Virus record (IMG/VR): IMGVR_UViG_3300017764_002534
Coordinates: 1-30,507 of that record
DNA length: 30,507 nucleotides
DNA from: a virus
Strand: one strand, 5' to 3'
Below, piece by piece: positions 15,589-26,743 of the stretch (positions are counted from its first letter, which is position 1; each line of letters opens with the position of its first letter). A program made the translations under genes and the position numbers. The notes under the pieces are model-generated. The model was not told the origin of the DNA and did no database searches. It worked only from the letters and a program-made list of their open reading frames with translations.

Positions 15589-16508
15589 AAATAGCAGCAG
15601 TTGTGCCTCCGGCATCTTTAAATTTGGGAAATGACTTTTTTGCCGAGGGAGGAATGGAATGTTTTAGACAAGTCTTCTCTGAACATGAGATGGACATACA
15701 CTATATTGAATTTTTTGATAGTGGTGAGAATGGGTTTGCTCCCAACGGGCAGACTTCTTACTTCACACCCGCCACTTTAGAATGGATTAAAAAAGAGGCA
15801 GACTTAGTTGTTCTTTTTGCGGGGTGTGCCTTACATGAGGGACAGAGACATTTGTTCCAACCACTCTTAGATACAGGAGTTCCATTTATCGGGTGGGGTC
15901 TGTCGCCCACATCTTATAATGACTCCGATGTGAAATTTGCAAAAGAAATCTCTGACAAGTCACTCGCACTAATTACCAGAGATAATTTAATCGCAGAACT
16001 AGTTGGAGAGTATCCGAAGTTTATCAGTGGCATGGACGGTGGTTGGTGGATGGGAGACTCTTATAAAAGACCGGGTAAAGCAACAGGATATACGGTCATA
16101 AATATCGAAGAGGGTAACTCATTAAATGTTGGACAATCACTAGCAAAGTATGACGAACTAAAATCACAAGATAAAACGATTTACATGGTATCTAACAACT
16201 GTGAAAGAAATTGTCATCACATGCACCCCGGATCACTTTTGATCACCAGTGCAAGACATCTGTATACCACCTTCGCCAATGCAGAACATGTCATCACCAC
16301 TCGGGCACACACCACTATTTGTTGTTTAACTAACGGAGTACCTGTTGAATATGTGGGTCATCTTGACTATAGGACTAGAAGTTTGATGGCGACTGTTGGA
16401 GTTGACATGGGTAATTTGAGTTCATATAATCCAGATGATGTTCAGAAAATTGTCGCATCCAGTAAGAAAAACTTTGTCGAGATGATAAGAGACAAGATAA
16501 AACTTTGA
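15585..16508 (+). CDS. Polysaccharide pyruvyltransferase-like protein
   Basis: A 307-residue protein resembling the polysaccharide pyruvyltransferase family (CsaB/WcaK type), which adds ketal-linked pyruvate from PEP to a sugar. Signs are the N-terminal NLGNDFFAEGG (13-23), the central FIGWGLSPTSYND, the ALITRDN segment near 128-134 and the diagnostic VITTRAHTTICCLTNGVPVEYVG (R240, H242), where the family has a conserved R-x-H. GTG 15585 overlaps the preceding stop. Pyruvylation would add a negative charge to the glycan. The family call is fairly good; the reaction here is inference, and a GT-B-like transferase is the alternative. Confidence 0.75.
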   Translation: MKIAAVVPPASLNLGNDFFAEGGMECFRQVFSEHEMDIHYIEFFDSGENGFAPNGQTSYFTPATLEWIKKEADLVVLFAGCALHEGQRHLFQPLLDTGVPFIGWGLSPTSYNDSDVKFAKEISDKSLALITRDNLIAELVGEYPKFISGMDGGWWMGDSYKRPGKATGYTVINIEEGNSLNVGQSLAKYDELKSQDKTIYMVSNNCERNCHHMHPGSLLITSARHLYTTFANAEHVITTRAHTTICCLTNGVPVEYVGHLDYRTRSLMATVGVDMGNLSSYNPDDVQKIVASSKKNFVEMIRDKIKL

Positions 16509-16522
16509 TAATGGAAAAATAA

Positions 16523-17323
16523 ATGGTGGCGTTTTACAATTGTGTTGATCACTCTATAATACAGCAGGGAGACTTGTTCCCAGATCCCCCAGAACTAAAT
16601 GTTTTGGTGGACTGCTCTATCATTAGTGACGATGCCTCTTTTACAAAAGAAAACACGATAGCATGGATAGTCGAAAGTCCCGCTATAATAGAAGCATATC
16701 ATCCCGGTTTTTCTGATGAGTTGAAAAACAGACTAAAGAATGGTTCTCATAATTTTAGTAAATTATACACATACGATCCCTCATATAAAGACTACCCAAA
16801 CGTGGTGATGTTTGACTACTGTCCTGCCTCCACATGGATCGAAAAAGAAAATAGAATCATTCACAACAAAACAAAACTTGCCTCTTATATTTCTTCAAGT
16901 AAAAGGTTCACTTCTCTACAAGTCGCTCGAAATAAACTCATAGAACAACTCATGTTCAACGAAAGCGTTGACGTTTATGGTAGAAACGTGAACCCAATTG
17001 AAAAAAAGTCTGACGCTCTACGAGATTACTGTTTTTCATACGCAATAGAAAATTGCTCTCATCCCGGATACTTCACAGAGAAAATAGTTGACTGTTTTGT
17101 AACAGGGACGGTTCCGATCTATTTGGGAGATCCGACAGTGGATCGACTTTTTGATCCAAGAGGATTTATAAAACTTGAAAATAATCAAGATATAGAGTTG
17201 TCATTTGACAGGTATTATGGTATGATGCCTCACATAGAAAAAAATTACGAGATTGCTATGAATATTAAAAATGAATTTAGGGACCAGATCCCTGTTATGA
17301 TTGAGGATTATATTAATGCATAA
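16523..17323 (+). CDS. GT10 (alpha-1,3/1,4-fucosyltransferase-like) enzyme
   Basis: C-terminal signature of family GT10: DYCFSYAIENCSHPGYFTE at about 168-186, then KIVDCFVTGTVPIYLGDP with YLG at 200-202 and FDPRGFI near 210-216. These correspond to the GDP-fucose-binding region of bacterial and vertebrate alpha-1,3-fucosyltransferases. The N-terminal acceptor half is reduced, giving 266 residues against over 300 in typical members. ATG 16523 follows a 14-base gap, the largest within this part of the cluster; an ATG at 16511 is followed by a stop after three codons. Together with the GT11 gene it makes two predicted GDP-fucose-dependent transferases. Confidence 0.88.
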   Translation: MVAFYNCVDHSIIQQGDLFPDPPELNVLVDCSIISDDASFTKENTIAWIVESPAIIEAYHPGFSDELKNRLKNGSHNFSKLYTYDPSYKDYPNVVMFDYCPASTWIEKENRIIHNKTKLASYISSSKRFTSLQVARNKLIEQLMFNESVDVYGRNVNPIEKKSDALRDYCFSYAIENCSHPGYFTEKIVDCFVTGTVPIYLGDPTVDRLFDPRGFIKLENNQDIELSFDRYYGMMPHIEKNYEIAMNIKNEFRDQIPVMIEDYINA

Positions 17324-18254
17324 ATTACCCATCACTTTTATCATACCATACAAGAGAGATTGTTCTGACAGGGAAAGAAATCTTAGAGTTGTTGTTCATC
17401 ATTTGTTACACAACTATGACGCGAAGATAATTGTCTTTGAGGCAGATGAAAAAGAAACCATAAGTTCTATTTTGCCCGAAGATGATAGAATTACTTGCAT
17501 GTTCGAGTATCTCTCACTGGATGGTGTTTTCCATCGAACAAGATATCTAAACATGATGCTTGCCGAGGTAACCACGCCAATCGTTGCAAACTATGATGTA
17601 GATGTAATGTTCGATCCCAAAACAATTGATCGTGCTTGTTCTTTAATTTTAAACGATGAGATGGATGTGGTTTATCCATATGGTGCTGGGACCACAGATC
17701 AGTTTAGAATGTTTATTCCCTTTGATGGTGATTATATTATCGACAATAAACTGTACGAACACCCAACTAAAATTATAGAAGAATTGGCAGAATATTTGGG
17801 ACATAATAATTGTCCCATCGTAACGAATTCTCAAGAAAATAAAGTAAGTGTTTCTACTCCGGATCCCATGTTGGGTGAACAGACAGAGGGTGAATTTAAG
17901 GAGTATGGTATTTGCTCTTGGACAACCCTCGCCGGTCATTGCATAGTTTTTAGAACACAAACCTATTTTGATGGATACATGGAAAATGAACTGTTTTGTG
18001 GATGGGGTCCGGAGGATGGAGAAAGATTACATCGATTCACCACTCTAGGATACAGAGTAGTTCATCTCTCCGGGGAAAATGTGTTTCACCTAGAACACAG
18101 AAATCCCCCATCCTCAACCGATTTCAATCCAAGTCTAAATCGAAATAATGAACTCTGGAACATGTACAAGATCTATCATGATAAAGATAATTATGAAAAG
18201 ATTTACGAAGCACTCGACTATTATAAAAAGTATAAGAAAAAGGAACTAGTGTGA
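17316..18254 (+). CDS. GT2-type glycosyltransferase with GT7C-like galactosyltransferase motif
   Basis: A 312-residue GT-A enzyme. The N-terminus ITFIIPYKRDCSDRERNLR resembles polypeptide GalNAc-transferase/chondroitin-synthase-type transferases; NYDVDVMFDP carries the D-x-D motif (D94, D96), and FCGWGPEDGERLHR (GWG at 229-231, ED at 233-234) is the GWGxED motif of beta-galactosyl and chondroitin-type transferases. The C-terminus is lysine-rich. Start ATG 17316 overlaps the GT10 stop by eight bases; the frame is open back to a TTG at 17301, which is not needed. Probably uses a UDP-sugar donor; acceptor unknown. Confidence 0.82.
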   Translation: MHKLPITFIIPYKRDCSDRERNLRVVVHHLLHNYDAKIIVFEADEKETISSILPEDDRITCMFEYLSLDGVFHRTRYLNMMLAEVTTPIVANYDVDVMFDPKTIDRACSLILNDEMDVVYPYGAGTTDQFRMFIPFDGDYIIDNKLYEHPTKIIEELAEYLGHNNCPIVTNSQENKVSVSTPDPMLGEQTEGEFKEYGICSWTTLAGHCIVFRTQTYFDGYMENELFCGWGPEDGERLHRFTTLGYRVVHLSGENVFHLEHRNPPSSTDFNPSLNRNNELWNMYKIYHDKDNYEKIYEALDYYKKYKKKELV

Positions 18255-19204
18255 ACAAGAAAAAGATAGCAATAATCGGTCCCGGCATCATGCCCATTCC
18301 ACCCGAGGGGTGGGGTGCTGTTGAAATTTTAGTTTGGAGACATAAGTGTTCTCTAGAAAAGTTAGGACATGAAGTCACCATCTACAACACCAAAGATCTT
18401 CACGGTGTTGCAAATCACATCAACTCATCTGACTATGATTTTGTTCACAATCAGTACGACGAGTTCGCTGGATTTCTTTCACAAGCGTTGCAAGTTCCTT
18501 TTTGTACGACAACCCACTTTGGTTATATCATGAGAGAACATCTGTGGGGGCATGGATACGCACATGATGTCTTCCCGAAGACTCTCCTAAGTCCTTCTAT
18601 TCTTGCATTGTCAGAAGGTATTAAAAACATGTATTTGTCTAAGGGATATCAAGGCAAGATCGATTATTTGAGAAACGGTGCTGAAGTCGGAGAGTTTAAG
18701 TTTAAAGATCATGGAAACGGCAAGGCAATTGTAGTTGGAAAAATTGAAGATAGAAAACGACAGAGAGACATAGCGATTGCATGTGGAGGCAAGTCTCATG
18801 TTGATTTTGCGGGTCCATCCATCGATCCAAACTACAGAGATACTGAAACTTGTAAGCATATTGGTCACTGGACAAAACCAGAACTATATGAAAATCTTTC
18901 AAACTACTCTACACTTGTTCTTTTCAGCGATGGAGAGGCAGCACCTCTTGTTGTACCCGAGGCGTTCGCTGCCGGACTAAATGTGGTCGTAAGTGAGTGT
19001 GCGTCTGCCAACATCGACAGAGATCTTCCCTTTGTTACAGTTGTTCCTGACGATGTGATTCAAGATGATCTTCCAGATGTGATCAATGAATCTTGTGAGA
19101 GTAACCAACAATACAGAAAAGAAATCAGACAACTCGCAGAGGATCACTATGACTGGGATGTGATCATGGAAGAATATGTCGAAAAGATTGGAGTAACGAT
19201 ATGA
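18251..19204 (+). CDS. GT4 family (GT-B fold) glycosyltransferase
   Basis: A 317-residue GT-B enzyme. The N-terminal block IIGPGIMPIPPEGWGAVEILV at 8-28 is the classic GT4 donor-side opening, and SDGEAAPLVVPEAFAAG (226-241) is the C-terminal nucleotide-sugar-binding segment, including E229 and E237 in the family's E-x7-E position. NGAEVGEF and the VVGKIEDRKRQ segment also fit GT4. Such enzymes retain anomeric configuration and commonly build capsule or LPS chains. GTG 18251 overlaps the previous stop. Donor and linkage are not readable. Confidence 0.87.
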   Translation: MNKKKIAIIGPGIMPIPPEGWGAVEILVWRHKCSLEKLGHEVTIYNTKDLHGVANHINSSDYDFVHNQYDEFAGFLSQALQVPFCTTTHFGYIMREHLWGHGYAHDVFPKTLLSPSILALSEGIKNMYLSKGYQGKIDYLRNGAEVGEFKFKDHGNGKAIVVGKIEDRKRQRDIAIACGGKSHVDFAGPSIDPNYRDTETCKHIGHWTKPELYENLSNYSTLVLFSDGEAAPLVVPEAFAAGLNVVVSECASANIDRDLPFVTVVPDDVIQDDLPDVINESCESNQQYRKEIRQLAEDHYDWDVIMEEYVEKIGVTI

Positions 19205-19884
19205 TCGGGTGGTTGGTAATAGGAACAGCGAAGTATTTTGAAATTGGTGTAAACTGCCTTCAGAGTATCAAAGAAAATTATAAGGGGGAACACGACTCTA
19301 AGTATTTTCTATTCACTGATCGTGGTGCAGAAATACCAGAGGACATGGGGTGGATTGACGTAATCGATATAACACACCTTCCTTTTCCATTTATCTCTAT
19401 GGCAAGATATGCTCACTTTATGGACAGGAAAGATATGTTCTCCGAGTGTGACTATCTTTACTATATTGATGCAGATAGTTTGTTCATTGATGTTGGAGAT
19501 GAAATTCTCAGTAAGAGAACCACCGTCTTACATCCAAGTTACTACATGAACGAAACAGACACACATCCTTACGACAGAAACCCCGAGTGTCAGGCGTACA
19601 TTCCTATGGGAAGTGGTAACCAATATTATCAAAACTGTTTTCAGGGTGGAGAAAAAGAAGAGTTTCTAAAGATGTCGGAAATCCTCCGTGATAGAACAAA
19701 CACTGATCTGGGAAATGATGTCATCCCAAAGTGGCACGATGAAAGTCACATGAATAAATACATGAGTGAGAACCCACCAACATTAATATTAAATTCTGGA
19801 TACGCATTTCCAGAGGGGTGGGATCTGCCCTTTGAACAAAAAATCATGGGTATATCTAAAAACAACGTAGAAATTAGGAAATAA
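19201..19884 (+). CDS. GT6 glycosyltransferase (ABO / alpha-1,3-galactosyltransferase family)
   Basis: Family 6 member related to the human ABO transferases and alpha-1,3-galactosyltransferase. In order: FLFTDR at 36-41, PFPFISMARYAHF at 61-73, YLYYIDADSLF at 85-95 with the metal-binding D90-A-D92, YYQNCFQGG at 142-150 and KWHDESHMNKY at 177-187. The last is almost the vertebrate WHDESHLNKY, and its glutamate (E181) corresponds to the catalytic one. NSGYAFPEGWD ends the fold. At 227 residues it is a soluble catalytic domain without the vertebrate membrane stem. Donor is expected to be UDP-Gal or UDP-GalNAc, which the GalE-like enzyme could provide. ATGA overlap with the GT4 gene. Confidence 0.92.
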   Translation: MIGWLVIGTAKYFEIGVNCLQSIKENYKGEHDSKYFLFTDRGAEIPEDMGWIDVIDITHLPFPFISMARYAHFMDRKDMFSECDYLYYIDADSLFIDVGDEILSKRTTVLHPSYYMNETDTHPYDRNPECQAYIPMGSGNQYYQNCFQGGEKEEFLKMSEILRDRTNTDLGNDVIPKWHDESHMNKYMSENPPTLILNSGYAFPEGWDLPFEQKIMGISKNNVEIRK

Positions 19885-19886
19885 AA

Positions 19887-21236
19887 ATGAGTAGACCAAC
19901 CGTTACATTGTGTATGATTGTTAAGGATGAGAGTCATATCATCCATGAGTGTCTTGAGTCGATGCTACCGTATATTGACCGATATGATATCACTGATACA
20001 GGATCTACTGATAAAACTGTAGAAATCATTCGTGAGTGGGGGAAGAAGAATAATATTCCCGGAACGGTATATGAAACCGATTGGAAAGGTTTTGGAAAGT
20101 CAAGAACAGAATCACTAAGAAACGCTGATAAGGGCGGCGCAGATTATTCGTGGGTCATTGATGCCGACGACATGATTAAGGGTGATTTTAAATATCCACC
20201 TGAGTTTGGACAACACTGGGGATATACTCTAAAAATTCATAGAGGTGACTTTGAGTGGTGGAGAAACCAAATATTCAAGAACAATGTTGGTTGGGAATAT
20301 ATTGGTGTTATTCATGAATATGCAAACTGCGAGAATTTACAAAAAGAGGGCGGAACCATAGCAAGACTTTTGGGGAACTATTGTATCGATGCTCGAACAA
20401 TGGGTAATCGAACAAAAGAATTTGATGATGAAAATGATCCAGAAGCATGGAAGAAAAAGTATCTTCACGATGCAGAGACACTTAAAGATTGTTTAGAAAA
20501 TCCTGATAATATTAATTATGATCCAGACAATCAACGATATCATTTTTATCTCGCACAGTCTTACTTTGATGGAGGAGACTTTAAAAACGCAAAGGTGTGG
20601 TATGAAAAGCGTGCTGAACTCGGAGGGTGGGAAGAGGAACAATGGTACTCTGTTCTCAGAGTTGCCATGTGCATGTCAAACCTTGGAGAAGACTGGGCAA
20701 AAATCCAAGACGTTTTCTTGCAATCATATAACCTCAGACCATCTCGCGTAGAACCCTTGTATAACCTCGCTAGAATTCATAGATTGAACGGAAACGCTAG
20801 ATTGGGTTATCTTTTTTCTAAAATGGGTTGTACCATTGGTTTTCCCGCCAATGATGTCTTGTTCGTTGCGAAGGACACATACGAATGGCAGATCTGGGAT
20901 GAACTCGCCTCCACTGCTTGGTACTCGGGTGATATGGAAGCGGGACTCTTTGCTTCAAATAAATTATTAACAGAAAAAAAATATCCTGAATCAGAGCATG
21001 AAAGAATTGTAAATAACTTCAAACAATATGCCGCATGGCACGAAGAACAGGAAAAAGCAAAGAAAAATGCATTAGAGGAAGCGGAAAAAGAAAAATACAT
21101 AAGGGAAGAAGTAGAACGTAGACTCTCCGAAGAAAGAAAAAACAATGCCAAAAATAGAGAACAACAAAATAAGATAAATAAAAGGAGAAAGAAGTCAAAG
21201 GCGGCAAGCAAGTCGCGTAAAGCATCGAGGAGATGA
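19887..21236 (+). CDS. GT2 glycosyltransferase with helical repeats and Lys/Glu-rich tail
   Basis: A 449-residue protein. Residues 1-180 are a GT-A domain: TLCMIVKDESHIIHECLES, DTGSTDKT (37-44) and WVIDADD with the D-x-D motif at 92-95. From about 215 to 370 there is a TPR-like helical stretch (YFDGGDFKNAKVWYEK, YSVLRVAMCMSNLG, LYNLARIHRLNGN). From about 384 the chain becomes a charged coiled coil, ending in a Lys/Arg/Ser-rich tail (KRRKKSKAASKSRKASRR). GT2-TPR proteins can glycosylate proteins, and TPR regions bind polypeptides, so transfer onto a protein acceptor is plausible. It is the last gene before the fibre operon, separated by 3 bases. Acceptor is inference. Confidence 0.82.
   Translation: MSRPTVTLCMIVKDESHIIHECLESMLPYIDRYDITDTGSTDKTVEIIREWGKKNNIPGTVYETDWKGFGKSRTESLRNADKGGADYSWVIDADDMIKGDFKYPPEFGQHWGYTLKIHRGDFEWWRNQIFKNNVGWEYIGVIHEYANCENLQKEGGTIARLLGNYCIDARTMGNRTKEFDDENDPEAWKKKYLHDAETLKDCLENPDNINYDPDNQRYHFYLAQSYFDGGDFKNAKVWYEKRAELGGWEEEQWYSVLRVAMCMSNLGEDWAKIQDVFLQSYNLRPSRVEPLYNLARIHRLNGNARLGYLFSKMGCTIGFPANDVLFVAKDTYEWQIWDELASTAWYSGDMEAGLFASNKLLTEKKYPESEHERIVNNFKQYAAWHEEQEKAKKNALEEAEKEKYIREEVERRLSEERKNNAKNREQQNKINKRRKKSKAASKSRKASRR
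21173..21180 (+). promoter_or_regulatory. Candidate T4-type late promoter (GATAAATA)
   Basis: GATAAATA fits the NATAAATA late-promoter pattern described for marine T4-like phages and the T4 TATAAATA box. It lies 60 bases before the ATG of the first structural gene (21240), inside the tail end of the glycosyltransferase gene, where late transcription of fibres would need to start. The tract is very A-rich, so a chance match is possible. Confidence 0.4.
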
Positions 21237-21239
21237 TAT

Positions 21240-21673
21240 ATGGCATCCGGTAGATACGACATCACTGCGGAGCAGGGAGTTACTTTTAAATTTCATATTC
21301 GGTATAGGGATTCTAGGAAAAGATTAGTTGATTTAGATCCTGATCTTGGATGGACTGCCCGTATGCAAGTTAGACGTTCAGCAGAAGACTCAGATCTTCT
21401 ACTCAACATTACAACTTCTGGTGTCACTGGTGGTGGATCCACTGGTGAATTTACGTCAGGGTCGGGTGTTGCTGGTTCCGGCGGTATCACATTAAATGCA
21501 TCCTCAACAGGAGGCACTGGTCATAGTGGCGGAATCTTGTTAGGGGTAGACGCAAATACAATGTCTAGCGTACCGAAAGGTAATCACTTTTATGATTTAG
21601 AGTTAGTCCTAAATAACAATACTGTTGTCAGATTAATTGAAGGTCGATTCACTACAGACAGAGAGATCACTAG

Positions 21674-21677
<4 letters not shown>
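21240..21677 (+). CDS. Small virion-associated protein upstream of fibre gene
   Basis: A 145-residue protein beginning [25 protein letters not shown], with the later segments [10 protein letters not shown] and YDLELVLN...[15 protein letters not shown]. This pattern recurs directly upstream of fibre genes in marine T4-like phages; it is probably a structural or fibre-attachment protein, but I know no proven role. Between residues 57 and 100 it holds a Gly/Ser/Thr-rich linker. It starts three bases after the glycosyltransferase stop, with AGGAG (21228-21232) about 7 bases upstream, and overlaps the fibre gene by ATGA. Confidence 0.75.
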
Positions 21678-24378
<2,701 letters not shown>

Positions 24379-24382
<4 letters not shown>

Positions 24383-24870
24383 GTCCTTTATGTCGCATGG
24401 GTGAATATAATTCTAGTCTTTTGACCTATGTTGAAACAACTCTTGGTTCATGGAGTACCGGTAATGCTTGGTGGAATGTTGTCACCAAGGACTGGAGTGA
24501 TGGCAACTTAATATTTTCAGGGGGAGGGCAACTACTGGTGAATGATGGTGGATCAAACGGAGCAAATGGAAGTATTCGTATAGATCCCGGATCTGATTAT
24601 CCTGCCGGGTCTCCCGCAGGTGGTGCTAACGATTTTTATCTAGAATATCCAAACGCCATAATGTGTGCCACCATAGGAGGTCGCAAATATGAGTTTGGAG
24701 TACAAGATCCCACCGGCAACGATGACTTTCGTTTTGAGGAAGTTCAACCTCCCGTATGGACTCTTGCTGGTATCACGGCAGGTGGTTCATTGGGTTGGGA
24801 CGGAAACACAACCATAGTAATGGAATTATACTCAAGCGGTGATATTGATACAGAATTGAATCTAGGATAA
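24379..24870 (+). CDS. Unrecognised protein between two fibre genes
   Basis: A 163-residue protein starting [19 protein letters not shown], rich in Gly, Asn and aromatic residues ([15 protein letters not shown]), with a beta-sandwich-like composition and ending [11 protein letters not shown] recognise no family. It overlaps the upstream fibre gene by ATGA and lies in the same operon, so an accessory fibre tip, adhesin or chaperone is the natural guess. There is no signal peptide and no collagen repeat. The last codons overlap a candidate late promoter for the next fibre gene. Confidence 0.7.
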
Positions 24871-24873
24871 ATA
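24866..24873 (+). promoter_or_regulatory. Candidate late promoter (GATAAATA) before second fibre gene
   Basis: GATAAATA overlaps the stop codon of the upstream gene and lies 24 bases before the ATG at 24890; it is immediately followed by GGAG (24874-24877), the likely ribosome-binding site. If transcription began about 10 bases after the box, the ribosome site would be lost, so either it is read from upstream transcripts or the box is not used. It matches the same octamer as at 21173. Confidence 0.35.
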
Positions 24874-24889
24874 GGAGTAAGAACAAAAC

Positions 24890-26743
24890 ATGTCAGATTT
24901 TCCAACATCACCATCAGTCGGCGACCGCGTAACCTTTTCCAACTCAATATATGAGTGGTCTGGTGTTTTCTGGAGAGCATTGGGTACTTCAGGGATGACC
25001 GGAGCGACTGGTGCTACCGGAGCGACTGGTTCCACAGGTGCAACAGGAACCACAGGCAATACGGGACCAGCAGGTCAAACTGGTGGAGATACCTTCGGAT
25101 TGCCCGGAGGATTTGGTTTCTTCACACGATTTGATGGTTCGACTGGCACCACAACTCCCCTTCCCCTTGCATCCGGAACCCAACCCGGAAGTTTTAAATT
25201 TAGTTTTTCTACCGGTGCTAAACCCAACGCAGTTACAGGTGACACACCCAATTGGCCAAACTCCGGTTCAAACGAGTATCCATCACATTTAATAATAAGT
25301 GATTTTGCTTATGGCGGTGATGGTAAAGGCACTCATATTCCCAAACTACTTACCATATTATTTGGTGCGACTGGTGCAAAACTTCAAGGACTGGCAACCC
25401 GTCAAAATGTAACTGAGGCAGTCGCCATTTGTAAATTAACACAAATGCTTCCACATGACCGAGGTGCAGACTTCTCTCAAGGTAAAATTCCTACTGAAGT
25501 GTGGTTCTATGTAAAACCCGGAGGAGCAATTGATCACCCCGACCACTCCGATGGGGTTATTGGGGGTAGGGGATATCAAATTCCTATCGGGAGGATTGAT
25601 GAGTCAGGGCGACCGGTTGACTTGTTTAGCGGCGATCAGGGTCGATCCGGTCCCGGAAGAACAGGTCCACTCCAATCTGGAGATATATTTTACTTAAGTT
25701 TCCAACCACTTATTGGTGGTGATGGTGATGGCACTACCGGAGCGACCGGTGCTACTGGTGCAACCGGAGCGACCGGTGCTACTGGTGCTACAGGTGCAAC
25801 CGGTAGCACTGTTGGAGTTACTGGGTATCGAGCAACTCGCGGACTCACGCTAGATGCTGCTGGTGGAACCTTCGGTATTGATCAAACTGCAAACATTCAT
25901 GTTGGTGGTGTTTCCTCTGATGGCGGAATTATTGCTCTTGGTGGTATGACTCTTGGTGGCATAGGCGCACTCTCCGGGTCCGTGATTCGTGGAAAGTCAT
26001 TCGCCAGTGTTACTGATAACAAAACCAAAGTTGAGGTCGATGGAACGCAACTGGGTCTGTATGTTACAGATGATAACCAACCATCTGGCAGTGGTAGGAA
26101 GATGAGAATTTTAGGCAATAACATGACCATCGGTGCTAATGCCAATAACATCGCCGTACTCACTCTAAAAAATGGTCTCAAAATACAAGGAACTAATGGT
26201 GAAGGATTAACGGTAACAACGCCTAACATCTTTGAAACAGTTCTTCATGCCAACGCAGGAATTTCTACTGATAAGGGAATCACCTTCCCCGATAGCACAC
26301 ACCAAGCAACTCGCGGTGTTCTCGCTCTGACCGAGGGAAGTAATGTTACCATCACCGACAATGGAAATGGCAACTTTACAATTGCATCTGCTGGTGGCGG
26401 CGGTGGTGTTAGTGGGATAACTAGTTCCTACGATGGACACATTGAGTTCCCGAATAACTTCCCATTCAGTAGATATTATGTTGACGCAAGAGCAGTGACA
26501 GTGAGAACTATCAAAGAATTCTCTGCTGTGGCATCCACTGGTCCCGCTGGGTGTAGTGCCACTCTACATGGTCGCGGAATCCAACTTGGTAAAATTAGTA
26601 TTCCCGTTGGAACGGATGTTCCAACCACCGCGACTATAAATCAGACACTTCCCGTTGGTACAACACTAGAATTGAGAATTAATGGAATTACCACTGGACA
26701 AATCATGCGGGATATGAGATACTCTGTTGGGTTCACAGTATGA
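24890..26743 (+). CDS. Second collagen-like fibre protein
   Basis: A 617-residue virion protein. The N-terminus (DFPTSPSVGDRVTFSNSIYEW) resembles the tail-tip or neck-proximal domains in other phage fibres. Gly-X-Y tracts lie at about residues 35-66 and 280-305 (a run of Gly-Ala-Thr). Between them sits a globular part with no repeats. A fibre module [16 protein letters not shown] lies near 460-475, and the last 105 residues (ITSSYDGHIEF to YSVGFTV) parallel the C-terminus of the 902-residue fibre. ATG 24890 has GGAG 12 bases upstream. It is probably trimeric and may assemble with, or replace, the first fibre. Confidence 0.87.
   Translation: MSDFPTSPSVGDRVTFSNSIYEWSGVFWRALGTSGMTGATGATGATGSTGATGTTGNTGPAGQTGGDTFGLPGGFGFFTRFDGSTGTTTPLPLASGTQPGSFKFSFSTGAKPNAVTGDTPNWPNSGSNEYPSHLIISDFAYGGDGKGTHIPKLLTILFGATGAKLQGLATRQNVTEAVAICKLTQMLPHDRGADFSQGKIPTEVWFYVKPGGAIDHPDHSDGVIGGRGYQIPIGRIDESGRPVDLFSGDQGRSGPGRTGPLQSGDIFYLSFQPLIGGDGDGTTGATGATGATGATGATGATGATGSTVGVTGYRATRGLTLDAAGGTFGIDQTANIHVGGVSSDGGIIALGGMTLGGIGALSGSVIRGKSFASVTDNKTKVEVDGTQLGLYVTDDNQPSGSGRKMRILGNNMTIGANANNIAVLTLKNGLKIQGTNGEGLTVTTPNIFETVLHANAGISTDKGITFPDSTHQATRGVLALTEGSNVTITDNGNGNFTIASAGGGGGVSGITSSYDGHIEFPNNFPFSRYYVDARAVTVRTIKEFSAVASTGPAGCSATLHGRGIQLGKISIPVGTDVPTTATINQTLPVGTTLELRINGITTGQIMRDMRYSVGFTV

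Noticed and set aside
19753-19760. AATAAATA late-promoter-like octamer in the GT6 gene
   Set aside because: It is internal to a coding region, over 120 bases from the next start, with no structural gene following directly; likely chance in AT-rich sequence.
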